From contig OZ345384.1 of NCBI GenBank assembly GCA_977006965.1, positions 620,001 to 684,000 of the forward strand: 64,000 nt of DNA. Reading direction: 5' to 3'. The position numbers were made by a program, and so were the translations under genes. The DNA is from Phymatolithon calcareum. Taxonomy: Eukaryota > Rhodophyta > Florideophyceae > Hapalidiales. The notes under the pieces were generated by a model, which saw nothing but the letters and a program-made list of their open reading frames with translations, did no database searches and was not told the origin of the DNA. Positions 9,585 through 20,312 of this stretch are shown in pieces (position 1 is the stretch's first letter; each line of letters starts with the position of its first letter).

Positions 9585-11225
9585 TGATGCAGGTGGAACC
9601 TGAGGACGTATGAGTGTGGGGCTTTTAAAAATAAACCTGTCGAAAATAGAACAAATTTGGACAGCATATCCCAGTGGAATATTTCATACATTGCAAACCC
9701 TCCGCTGAATTGCATCTTGCAAAGCCTCTGTCCAAACATGGAGTGGAACATGAGGACTCATGTGCAGGAGCTTCCAGTCCTTCACGATCTCGGAGCACGG
9801 CAGATAAACCGCTGTATATTTAAGGCATCACAGCTTTTCGCTTGAAGCTCTAGGCATCCCACAGAAACACACCAGACAAGTAAGACGCATACGCAATTGA
9901 ACGAGATTCACAAGATGAACAGCGCGCAAAAGTATAAAGATGGGCTTTCTACACTCACAAAAGAACTTATAACTCTGATATGCGACGATGGCAGCAAAAT
10001 GGGAAACGAAACGGAAGCAGAAAGCAATGAGCTCGCTACACTCATAAAATCAATCAGATCGGAGAGCCGGCTTTTCTTCGTTGAGATGCGACACCCTCCG
10101 AATGACAAGAAGGGAAAATTGGAAGAAGAACAAGTGGGCGTAAAAGCAAGAGCCGTGAAAAAATTTACGAAAGAAGAACAAAGTAGTTATGCCGCTTTCA
10201 TGAATATGTTCATAACACTTTGCCTCGAAGGGTGGCGTGATACTCCCACAGATAAGAGTGAAGCGCGAAGCAAATGGAATTCATTTTCGGAGCAAAACCG
10301 TTCCTGGAAATTCTATGAATGGAGCAAATTGGAATACAAGTCTGCCATCAGCAAACTTGTCGACGTCTTGTTTGACATATTCAAAATGAAAGTGGCCAAT
10401 TCAGATAGAGGAAATCCTGGACCAAGCAACGCGTAATAATCTTTTCCGAAACTCGTAACTGCTCCTTCGATCCTCGAAACGTGAGAGTTGTTCTCAATGT
10501 GAAATCTGTTGCGTCTCATGGCCTTGAAGATGCTCAATGATAGAGCTTTTGTCACCTTGAGGTTTAATAAATACGGCCAAAGTCCCCCTATTCTTGGTTC
10601 TGCGTCGCAGAAAGAAATCTTTTTCTGTAGATAGATGTTACTGGAGTGTGCTGAGAGACCAAGAGAGTTAGGAAGTATTCTGTTCTTGAGCCGCAGGCGT
10701 GGACATTCGGAAGCTGAGGAGAAGATTTATGAGACAAAACAGGACGCAGTCGAATTATTGAAGCTTAATGTAAATGCCGCCAGTAGCTACGCAACTGGAG
10801 GTTAAAAGGCACTTTGAATTCTACTCGCATTTCTTGTCTGCTGTTCTGAATCTGTTCTTGGTTCTTTGTCTTACAGCACTTTCCAGTTTCTCTCAAATAT
10901 CTTTTGCTTGATCAGTTCTTGATGTTTTCTTTGTAGGAGAGGACCTACTTGGAATTTACTTGATTTGCTTCTTGGTCACGATGGAATTCAGCCTCGAATT
11001 TGGAGATTTCTTGCCTCAGTTCTATTGCAGGTTGTCGAATCTTATCTTGCCAATTCGTACTGCATTTTCGGAGCATGTTTTTGATATGTAGTCCTTCTTG
11101 AAAAGAACGCAGTCAAGAAGTCCCGTTAATGGCTTTGGTTTATATTGCCCACGAATGAAAATATTATACGGTTTCTTGGAAATGAGCTCAACATCCTGTG
11201 GCAGGCGGGCCGCCTCTACCGAGAT
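9585..11225 (+). repeat. 1.6-kb dispersed repeat, copy 1 (unknown ORF family)
   Basis: This segment aligns with 28135-30230, which carries an extra 440-bp insertion. Both contain, in order, a GGGGCTTTTAAAAATAAACCTG tail-like block, a 5' non-coding part, an ORF, a GAGGTTTAATAAATACGG block and a tract of about 650 bp with weaker similarity ending near CATCCTGTGGCAGGC. Family type is unclear. The TTTAATAAATA ends resemble LINE tails, so this may be the 3' half of a retroelement. Confidence 0.6.
9897..10436 (+). CDS. Unrecognised 179-residue ORF of the 1.6-kb repeat family
   Basis: I do not recognise the family. The product is hydrophilic and charged, with predicted helices and no membrane segment. 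Key conserved points against the second copy (28903-29454) are ICDDxSxMxNETE, LAxLIKS, ESRxxF, NPPNDKKG/HPPNDKKG, AFxxMFITLxxExWRDT, and a shared end NPGPxNA followed by stop. Copy 2 has several stops and is dead, yet protein similarity is visible along the whole length, so this was a selected protein. It may be a gag/ORF1-type protein or a host protein captured by a repeat. Confidence 0.45.
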   Translation: MNEIHKMNSAQKYKDGLSTLTKELITLICDDGSKMGNETEAESNELATLIKSIRSESRLFFVEMRHPPNDKKGKLEEEQVGVKARAVKKFTKEEQSSYAAFMNMFITLCLEGWRDTPTDKSEARSKWNSFSEQNRSWKFYEWSKLEYKSAISKLVDVLFDIFKMKVANSDRGNPGPSNA

Positions 11226-11847
11226 GGTTTGGAATACTACTGTCGGGAAGAGTTGCGTCATAACTCCCAATGGTGCAAACGAAAGTTTCAAATTCGTTCT
11301 CGCAAGAAAAGAAATCAAGACTGTGTCTGCAACTACATACTTGGGCATATCTATATCATTGAACGGCGTAACAGAAACTTCTACGCTTTCCAGAATAGAT
11401 GCTGCACAGAATCGATCGATGGTTCTCGGAAACATCGGACTCCACGGAAAAGGGTTCACACCCTCGACAAGCTTAAGACTATATACGGCGCTCGTCCGGC
11501 CAAAGACGGAGTATCTTCTCCCGTTCGCAGACCTTACGAGTAACATCCACCGCGCAAAGGAGACTCTAGAGAGCAACCTGTTCTCAAGAACGTTCGGCAC
11601 CTGGTGCAAGAACATGCAGGCCCGCTTTCGAGGAATATGCCGCCTGGAGTCCATTCAACTGCGCTTGGCGCAGTTGAGCTCCAAGTTTATAACAGCAGAG
11701 AAATGTCGAAGGAAACATGCACTTGAGCTTCCCAAGGCGACAACACGACTGGCAATATTGAACGCGACAAACTATGTGCTTCAAAAAGCTCTTCTCTGTA
11801 CCTCTACAGAGGTATTTGCGCACAACCTAGATGGCACTACAAATTGA
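11206..11847 (+). mobile_element. LINE reverse-transcriptase thumb/connection fragment
   Basis: The translated frame starts near MVWNTT (equivalent to GMTWNTKKGKSE of the 38-kb LINE), continues with TTYLGISISLNGVTETSTLSR and SLRLYTALVRPKTEYLLPF, then a CRLESIQLRLAQL block. These match the RT thumb and connection regions. Catalytic motifs are missing, so the copy is 5'-truncated or a recombinant. It directly follows the 1.6-kb repeat. Confidence 0.7.
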
Positions 11848-12620
11848 AACGCAAGAATGCAGAAGAACGCAAAAGAAGAACGGGATGCATGTCTCCCTCC
11901 AGCGACGTCTCTGGTAATCCAGCGCAACTGTTCACTGACGATGTCAAGCTGCAATCAAAGGATGGAGAAGGAATGCAGAAGCTGATTGTAATAGCGACGA
12001 CCTGGGCTAAGGAAAATGGTATGAGCTGGAACAGAAAGCCAGGAAAGAGCGAGATCCTCAAATACAAGGGACTTCCGAAACACACCTTCCACATTGCGGG
12101 TCGAGTACTTCATCATGCATGGATGCTCTCGTATCTCGGGATAAGCATGAACCACATAGGCGTAGCAGACGACATGGCGTTATCAAGAGTACGAAATGCA
12201 ATGGGGTGCATACACAAACTGCGGAATATTGGAGTCAATGTTCGAGGCTTTCAGCCTGTATCATGCATTAGAATCTTCTTGCCAGGAGTGTTACAAATAA
12301 GGGACAGGGCCAGAAGGCTAAGATGCCTAAGACTGATTTTTAACAGAGCTCCGTTGTGGAGGAAATCAATCCTCGGTGAGTATTTCGGACCCGGTGCTGA
12401 AATTGAGCTTTTTGCACTTCATACTCGGGTCTAAGATGATGGGCAAAGAGACTGAATATGAATGCAAAAGACTAACTCAAACTCTCATATGGAGAAAAAC
12501 TCGAATCAAGGAAATGTTAGGAAAATAGAATGCGGTAAGTTAGAAGTAATTGAGAAGCTGCCCCATTACTCACAGTGAGGTCTTGAGTGCTTTTAAAATA
12601 AATCAGCATATATTCCCCCC
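11848..12620 (+). mobile_element. LINE fragment with part of RT palm and C-terminal tail
   Basis: Frame 11844-12434 contains FTDDVKL (RT motif C, F-x-D-D; the usual Ala is Thr), then WAKENGMSWN and LSYLGISMN, then an abrupt jump to RRLRCLRLIFNRAPLWRKSILG, the distal tail. The internal deletion makes it non-functional. The 3' UTR has GCTGCCCCATTACTC and ends near TTTTAAAATAAATCAGCATAT at about 12610. The start (11848-11893) also matches the insertion at 28285. Confidence 0.65.
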
Positions 12621-12763
12621 CCATTAGAATCTTCAAGTCACATATTTTGCCAAAGTGGGAGTGTTTACTCCGCCTGGCACCACTGACAAAGCGATTACAA
12701 TCAGCAATCGAATCTGCAGAAGGTTTATTCTTCAAGTATGTTTTTACGACATATGCCCAGCAC

Positions 12764-13160
12764 GGGAAAAGGAAGAAGAAGGCAGGTCAATGAAGATTCC
12801 TATTGAAGGCAAGCTACCAGGGATCCTTTACATAGGAGAAAGAACAACACGTTTAAGGTGCCTAAGGTTGACATTCAACCGAGCACCCCTTTGGAGGAAA
12901 TCAGTGTTGGGTGCGTACTGTGGGATTACCGCGGTGGTCGAACTAGTCGCCTTACAACGTACTCTAGCGTCATCGAAGATGAGTACAGAAATTGAGTTTG
13001 AGTGCAAGAGACTTACAGGAGCTCTGGTTGGGAGAGAATTACGAATCAAGAACGTTTTGAGCAGCCAGATGACTATAGCGTAGAGATTATGCAAGAGCTG
13101 CCCCGTTACTCCAAGGTGAGGCTTTGGGAGCTCTCAAAAATAAAATCATCAAATATCCCA
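12764..13160 (+). mobile_element. LINE 3' fragment, near-identical to 34452-34848
   Basis: This 397-bp copy differs from 34452-34848 at only four positions by my reading. It encodes the tail block GERTTRLRCLRLTFNRAP and ends with GGGAGCTCTCAAAAATAAAATCATCAAATATCCCA-type sequence. The high identity implies recent activity of this LINE family. Confidence 0.75.
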
Positions 13161-13176
13161 GCACCGTCATGGTAGA

Positions 13177-13840
13177 ATGCGAGTTCTGTGCCGACTAGAA
13201 CCTCCAACCATGAGGAGAAGAGACCGAGCAGAAAGATTTTCTGCGAGTCTAGTGAGACAAAAGAAGCGCCTCGATGAGGCAGATGAGTATTCTGGGAGAG
13301 ATGAAGACATTAAGGAGGCAACCAACGACATAGAGTGCCTCAAGAAATATGAAGATTTGCAGCAAGCTCTCGATAAAGCGGAGGAGAGCTCAGTCTCAAA
13401 GAAAGGGCGACGAAAAGAAATAATTGAGTTATGGGCAAAGGAAGAAGAGGGCAGATCGCTTGAGATACCAACTGATTCGAACAATCTACCGGTTGTTCTC
13501 CGCGAAAGAGAAAGCTCTACACGCTTCCGATGCCTACGGCTGATATTCAACAGAGCACCTCATTGGAGAAAATCAGTACTAGGTGCATACTTTGGTGTCA
13601 CGGCCGTGATTGAGGTGGTCGCGCTCCAACGCATCCTATCTTCATCCAAGATTAGTCTTGAAATTGAATATGAATGTAAGCGACTCACTAGAGCACTTGT
13701 TGGGAGAGAAATACGAATCAAGGATATACTGAATAGTCAAACTACGTTAGCTTAGAAAATCGTGCAAAAGCGGCCCTGTTACTCTTGAAGAGAGGCCTTG
13801 GGAGCTTTTAAAAATAAACCAACACATATCCCCGGTCAGT
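13177..13840 (+). mobile_element. LINE ORF2 C-terminus (192 codons) and 3' UTR
   Basis: An intact C-terminal frame (13177-13755) begins near the CRLEPPTMRRRDRAE segment and runs through a coiled, charged region to RFRCLRLIFNRAPHWRKSVLG and the family stop. The 3' UTR ends GGGAGCTTTTAAAAATAAACC at about 13828. It is the third LINE tail in head-to-tail series at 12.3-13.8 kb. Confidence 0.75.
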
Positions 13841-13998
13841 ATACTTTCTTGCTCTCTTCTACACATTTGCCGCACAAGTGCGAACTGTTACGATGCCATA
13901 AATGACCCTCTTTTGGAGCAGACGAAACTAATGTATCGTATTGCATTCTGCCTTTCCCTCAAGTGAGGTTAGCAGCTCTTCTACGTTCTTGGTTTTTT

Positions 13999-14296
13999 CT
14001 ATTCTGTTCTATTATGTGCGATTTTTAGACCTATTTGTACGTTTCGTTGGCGGTCGTCGCTAAACAGAGAGTTAAGGACTGATTTCACGCACTGCAGCAA
14101 CACTTGGCGTACCACGCGGAGCTCGTCCATGGGGATAATGTGACCGAGGAGTGGATAAGCAAAGTGCTCGAGCGCCTTCTCTCTTCCAGGCAATCGAGGG
14201 GATCCTGCGCTGCCTTGGATGCTTGCGAAATAGGGCAGCATCATCTCGATACAGATGTAGCCACACGTTGAAGAAGGGGCTCAACCGGAAAGTCAC
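13999..14296 (-). mobile_element. Tail of a second LINE family, minus strand
   Basis: The minus-strand frame contains LGHIIPMDELRVVRQVLLQC, the typical post-RT W-x-G-H-[IV]-L-R-M motif of LINEs. Related pieces lie at 63217-63795 (-) and 63840-63970 (+). This family is distinct from the one with the GGGAGCTTTTAAATAAA tail. Confidence 0.6.
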
Positions 14297-14299
14297 ACA

Positions 14300-16300
14300 C
14301 GGAACTAATTAGTATTTCCCCCTCAGCTCCCAAGGCATTCCTTTTCAACGGTTATCTCAAATGCTTGCTTTGTTCAAATCAGACAATTTTGAATTCTCTT
14401 CTGCGAAGCCCCCAGCAACAGAATTCGAATGTGGAATCAAGAGGTAACATCTTTTGTTTCCATACTTCGTACGTCGGCTACGCTCGCAAAGAATCCGACA
14501 GACGCTGCCTCCCGAATACTGTAGTGCCCTATTTACATCACCAATGTTTGCGCTCATAGATAAAAACCTCGCAATCCATCGCAGCTCAATATTCGCCTTC
14601 GGGCACTCGAGGCAGATCCGTTTCTATCATGTCCGGAGCTCGCCGGTTCTGGCACGACTTTCCAATCTCATGGAGGTTTTCTTCAGCACAATACAGGTGC
14701 CAATGAGTCATTTTGCGGAAACGACTGAGATAAAACAAGTGAGAGGCATTACTGTCCCGTGGCAACGGAATAGTTGGGCGTCAACACGAACATTTCGTCC
14801 TGAGGGACGATTTGCCTATTCCCATTCAACTCTAACGCTCATGAAGCACAATTCAGACATCCCTCCCCGTGAAAATGATTACCAACGATGCTCATGTTGC
14901 ATTCGATATATGTCCTGGAGTGCATTGAGTGGGCACCGTCGTGAGAGCTGTTTGGGTGGAGAGGTATGTGAGGATCTTAGCTTCAATCAGATACTTGCTG
15001 CCGGTTATTGAAATGTGTGATTCTCTATCTTAAGGACTAGTTTGGCGATATCTGCACTGCCTCTGAGTTTGGACTCTGCAATATCGTAACGGCCAGCTTA
15101 GCTCACGCATTACACATTTCGCATGCGTGCTACAATGGAACATAATGCAGAAAACCTCTTGACAGCGACAAATACCTCAGGAAGCAAACGTGCTTCTGGG
15201 TAGTCTTGCAGGAAAACATTTTTCCGCTTTTAGGTTACAATCAAATCAACAATTACGCTTGTGCAATTTCAAACATTGGTTGCACATTGCGTGAACATAA
15301 TATAGGAGTTGCAGCTTACGATTGTAGGTGCCTTGAAGCACCCGACAAATGTCGCGTGCTCGGCAGAGCACCACTCAACTCCAAACACATCGAATTAGCC
15401 CTGTCGGTACGACAGGAGGCGCCAACTTTGGGCGAATCATTTGCAACAATTGACGGGTCGATCGAAAAATAACTTCGCAAAAGTTCATAGTTGTGAAAAG
15501 GGCGAAACATAATGCTCATAACTTGCACGCTCGATAGACACCTAAGCCTAACAATAGCTAATATCACGAAGTGCATACATCACAATATTTTAGCACTGAA
15601 TTCTTGAGCAGCTTCTGCCAACTCAGCAAAACCGCATTATCGTCTACAGCCCTCTCACAGCTCTATATGATGGAGACTCTACAAGACCGTGTGGGTTGCT
15701 CTTCTAAGGACCAGATTGCAGATAGCAGTGACTTCGATTATAGACGGCTTCGGCATCCTAGTCCTCATGGACAAAAGGGAGATATAATGATGATGATGAA
15801 TGCCCTATTTCCTTAAGAGGCCAGCACGTCTAGAAAGCTTCATTCGATTCCACTTGCTGAGGTCGGAGGCGTTTGTTATGGCCGATTCGATATCTTGGTT
15901 TGGTATATCGCCAAGGAGAGCGGCGCATGGGTTATAAAATAGCAATCGTGCCAAGTAAAGTGAACATCTCAGTTTATTTTGCGGACCATGCCATTTGCGG
16001 CGCTCTGTGTCGGCTGCCGCTTCCCCGGAGAAATCTTCCCCCTCAATGTCTTCCCCTTCGACATGACATTGCACAAGTTGCTTATTTTGACTCCTTTTCT
16101 GGACGGAGGGGAAAATCTTGACGCCAATTGCGTGGAGGAGACCATTACAGAGCTCTGGTAGTAGAGTAGATGGGCGCATACAGCTTGAGTCCGCTTTTTT
16201 GCACGAGACAACTTGACCAAAAGATTCGCCGAGCGCATTTTCTGTGCGTACAGTCTATTCCAGATCAAAGATGTTCTAACGTTAAAGATGAATTGATCCA
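14300..16300. other. Uncharacterised region
   Basis: Open frames on both strands (for example 14454-15011 +, 15206-15472 +, 15805-16179 -) show no recognised domain, good codon pattern or repeat partner in the window. It is probably decayed repeat. It also includes the 3' flank of the HAD gene starting at 16303. Confidence 0.3.
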
Positions 16301-16302
16301 CG

Positions 16303-17312
16303 TTACCCCTCTTCAAAAGAAAAGTCCATGTATCCTTCTTCAACAACGGTCTCGCTCAGTATTCCACGCAGGCGATCAATCTGATAGTGTACTTGCTCAA
16401 GACTAGGACGCTCTTCCAGTTTCACAATCTTGATCCAATCTTCGGAGATGATTTGCGCAAGCGATTGTGCAGCATAACGTTCATACTGACTGTCACCAAC
16501 AGATAAGAATCTGAAAATGCTCGTCAAGTCGCTTTCCTCTGCCAGCATATGCCTAACTTCTGCGTCAAACACTTGCTTTTTGTGTTCCCATCGATCGTAA
16601 GGGAATTCATCTTCATGCCGCCATCTTGCGGAAATGATTTCGATACCCTCGCCGTATAGAAACTGTAGTAGAGTCGGCATGAACTTTTCAGAAGACTTCT
16701 CCACCCAACCGTACCCTCCGAGTGTCACAATCTTCACCGTGCCGAGAAGCAGCGACCTTTCCAAGAGATCAATAATGCTTGCTTCAAGCTCTTCTAACTG
16801 CGTTTGAAGCTCCCAATCCACGGTAATATCTCCAATGCTCGACCCCAAGCTCCTGACTTGAAAATAGTCCTTGATATACGACGTACTATGAGGCAACATG
16901 AAGATTAGTTTCTCCAATCCTGCTCGACATGGAGCAGATAAAGTGTTTGAACTTACGGCAGAAATGTGTCGTCCCAGTCGAATATTACAAGTGTTTGCAT
17001 GGGCGAAAAACTGTGAAGGTTTGCTGCCTCATCTTCAATATCGTACTCTTGAACACTTTCGTTTTCAATTTCAGGGTCATCCTCGCCGTCCGAATATTCC
17101 TGGTCGCTGTTTTCTTCGTCGGCGTCAGCTTCGTCGTTACTGAAGTAGACCCAGTACCAATTGTTATTTTCCTCATCCCAGTACCAATCCCCGTTAGCAG
17201 TTTCTTGATTTTCGTCGTCATCGTTTGCATCGCTGCCTTCCTCTCTATTTATATCCTCATCAAGGAAACCGTAACCTTCATTTTCTTCACTGAAATCAGA
17301 TGAAAGCACCAT
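16303..17312 (-). CDS. HAD-superfamily protein with DWDDT box, intron-containing
   Basis: Exons on the minus strand are 17312-16957 and 16885-16303, with a 71-nt intron (GTAAGT donor, CCTCATAG acceptor). The 312-residue product restores continuous FDWDDTFLP-TSYIKDYF across the junction. Residues 1-105 are strongly acidic with a Trp/Tyr cluster (WYWDEENNNWYW, about 43-54). HAD motif I is D112-W-D114-D-T, motif II T173 in KIVTLGG, a motif III lysine candidate is K221/K222, and motif IV is GDSQYE (249-254). All catalytic positions look intact, so a phosphohydrolase activity is plausible. Substrate unknown. Similar DWDDT proteins are, to my knowledge, common in oomycetes and kinetoplastids. An upstream GTAAGT/TTTGCAG pair (intron 17463-17373) could add an exon and a start at 17478, adding 25 residues. 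The gene is isolated inside repeats. Confidence 0.8.
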
Positions 17313-17478
17313 TGAATCTGGCTCTGTTCCCAGTTTCAGGGAGTTTGTGAAAACTATGGCCACTGCTAAGCCCTGCAAAGATTTGTTGATCCCTTTTTCA
17401 AGAGAATCATCCCCAGACCGCAGATTGCGGACAGGTTTTTCAAATCGTTATGATAGCACTTACCCTAGGGTAAATCAT

Positions 17479-18700
17479 TTACGGTAAATGTGCACCGCAG
17501 ATACAGATCTCTCGCGACTGGAGAGCGTGGTGCAAGGACTGGGCAGGGACAGCAAGGCGCGAAAGTATACCTTTAGGGTTCCATCAGATTCGTAGTTTTC
17601 GCGAACCCTAGCTAGCGTCCACGTTTTCGATTTTTAACGTTGTTACTTTCGTGTCAATAACTGAGCATCTACTAGTAGGAGGCTTCTTGCATGTGGCCCG
17701 ACCTGGTCCTATCATGGAACGATTCCTTCGTGCCACATCTTGCAGGGTCTTCTGTTATATTTTTTTGCGAATTCCTCAATGTGCGGCTGCATACCACGAC
17801 ATCTTGATCGAGTCGGGAACTTCAAGATCCTACCTTAATCACAAAAGTTAAGGATGAGGACAAGTGTGCCGTTGGAGATTTAAAACGTAGTTACTCATTG
17901 ACCGTCTCGCGTTCCTGAAGACGGTTTCGCGAAACGATATCTATGCGGAAAGGATCTTCGGTGTAACAAACGACAATCAATACTGCATGGCAGCGTCCAA
18001 AGCCCTCGGTCCCTTACAAGCTAATCACCGACGCACAATCCATACCGATTACAAGGAAAAAATTGTCAGTATCTCGCTATTTCAAGCCTTGTTTAAGCCG
18101 CAAAATGGCAGTATCTCGCTCGCGCAATGGCAATACGATGTCCCACAGCATTGACCTGGCGACGCCAAGTCGCCAGGACACATGCCCAGTCATTCTAGTA
18201 CTGCATATAGTCACGCCCCACGCACCACATCAAGTAAACCAACCAACAGACTCATAGTTTACTGCCCGCAAACGACAGATGTCTTACTGAATGACGATAT
18301 TGGATATAGCAGAAGTAAAAAAAGCGGATTTAAACCGCTACATGAGCTTGCCAACTTCGATCCGATTAGTTCCTAGATATTATTCAGCTTCTGCGACTTC
18401 AATTTTTCTTTTCCGAAAGCTTAAACGTTTCAAGAATCTCAGATGAATTAACACTTTAGTAGATGATTGTACATTTCTTGATAGACTATGTCCTTCTGAA
18501 GTCTGTGGCCCATGGCATACACACTTGGAGCATTACGTCCGGCTCCTTTTAGTTTCTCGGAAGGACAATGACGTCATCGGCAAATATGTTCAATCGAAGG
18601 GTCAATGTTCGAAGTCCAGCGTTTTAATTCTCTCTGTTAGGCCATCCATCAGGATATTGAAGAGTGTCGGGATATAGGACAGTCTTCCACGATCATAATC
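17479..18700. other. Gene-flanking and uncharacterised DNA
   Basis: This should contain the promoter of the HAD gene. Short open frames (17651-17851, 18063-18257) are not recognised. No repeat partner seen inside the window. Confidence 0.3.
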
Positions 18701-18714
18701 AAGGACATACAACC

Positions 18715-18785
18715 GTTCGCAAAGCTAGCCCTGTTACTCCGAGAAGAGACGTTGGGAGCTTTTAAATAAACCCTTATATATCCAA
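18715..18785 (+). mobile_element. Solo LINE 3' tail
   Basis: GCTAGCCCTGTTACTCCGAG followed by GTTGGGAGCTTTTAAATAAACCC matches the 3' UTR of the LINE tails at 13770-13830 and 31300-31340. It is a strongly 5'-truncated insertion. Confidence 0.55.
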
Positions 18786-19149
18786 TTCACAATGGTATGT
18801 GGAGTTGTCAGAAGTGGGATACGCCGAGTAACGCCATAGGCCCGTCAACAATTCTTGTGTAAAGACGGGGTCTTTTCCTTCGCAGAAGTTTAACAGGTAA
18901 ATAGAGCCCAAGGTGCACAGAAATCATTTACATTGCCTGTGCTATTGAAAACGCCATCCAAGTTTGTAAATGCTTCTCTAATGTGGCGCGACAAGCTTAT
19001 GGCTAGAGCCAATCTACTAGAAGTACCGGACGCTTGCAACACCTTCGTACAGTTTTTTCCTAAACAGCGCCGTCGTCGTATCACTTCCTTATCTTCCTTA
19101 AACTATGCGATCTTGCCGTCGTCATAATAGAACTCTATTCACAAATATG

Positions 19150-20115
19150 GTAGAGAAAGCCCATTCTATAGTGAAGGATGTAGCGCTAAGCAAACTAATG
19201 CTCGGCGTACACAAAGAAAGACAAGAACAGGGTGAGACAGCAAAAGAAAAAGGGAGAGACTGAATGTGACCGACGAAAAAGACACACCCCAAAAGGGGCA
19301 AACCAGAATAAACGGTGTATCGTCCGCGGAGTACACTTCCCTGATTTACGATTGAGTGAGCTCGACGAGGGAAAGTTGCACGCGGATCTTGGCGTGATAG
19401 TTGGGACTCTGCCGGATATGGAGTCCGTGTATGGATGTCCACGGAGCACGCTCCACAGCCTTGCGAGAACTCCAGCGGTCGTATTGATCGGACACGAGCG
19501 CGAGCCTTCGCGTCACGGGTCTGTGAGAGCTCAACGATGAGAGCACCGGCACGATACAGACGCGGATGAAGAACAAAGCAACGAAAAGAAGCAAGAGAAT
19601 GGGGGGACGAACGATGTCGGTGTCGTCGTCAAGCGGCGACCTTGGCTTGGCCGTCGACCTTAGTACGAACACACGAAGTGAAGGGAAGATTGGAGTGCGG
19701 TGTGTGCGACTTTGCCGTACTGGATTGCATGGAAAACCCACTATACGCGTTGGACTTTGGGAAGTTTTCGAGTACTGCGTGGTCGAAGGGACGTGCATGC
19801 AGGTTGATCTGAGTAGTCGAGCCAGAGCTAGAAAACCTCGGCCTTCGTTTACTGAGAAGGTTCAAACTACATTATATACTATCGGCAGAAGTGAAGAAAG
19901 AAAGAGATTGGTTGTTCGGGGACAGTTCCGCTTGGTCCGAATACAAGGGCGATCTGCGCGTCTAGAACGAGACAGAAGCGCACAGGCGTCGCTACCTACT
20001 AATCAGAAGTGGCGGTTAGTCGCGAGAGAACCAGCGCCTGAATCAAACATACAACTACCGTTGTGTTGTCTTCATGTTGTCGCCATGTTGTCGCTGGACA
20101 TAACATGAAGCGACA
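19150..20115 (-). other. Possible 3' LTR of the gypsy element
   Basis: This tract lies just downstream, on the minus strand, of the gypsy chromodomain. Seen on that strand it begins TGTCGCTTCATG at about 20114 and carries a TATATAAT motif near 19875. No second LTR copy is in the window, so the LTR call is weak. Open frames here (19566-20108 +, 19346-19798 -) have no recognised domain. Confidence 0.25.
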
Positions 20116-20312
20116 ATACTCAGCAGGCGCTACACAGCCCCCTCACAGTGAAAAACGCCACGAGAAAAGTCAGACTGCAGACAGCTTGCGCGATACGCAA
20201 GTTCAGCCATGGCAAGGTCCATAAGAAGCGAAATTTGCCGACGATTGTCGTACCGGACAACCATATTTCGCGTAAAATGTTCTATAGGTTCGACTGTGTC
20301 TTCTCCTGGGGC

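Noticed and set aside
10395-10436. NPGP at the end of the 179-codon ORF as a 2A ribosome-skipping site
   Set aside because: The preceding D-x-E context is missing and a stop follows four codons later, so there is nothing downstream to release.
14454-15011. 185-codon ORF as a host gene
   Set aside because: No domain, no repeat partner and no compositional sign of coding; length alone is not enough in this stretch.
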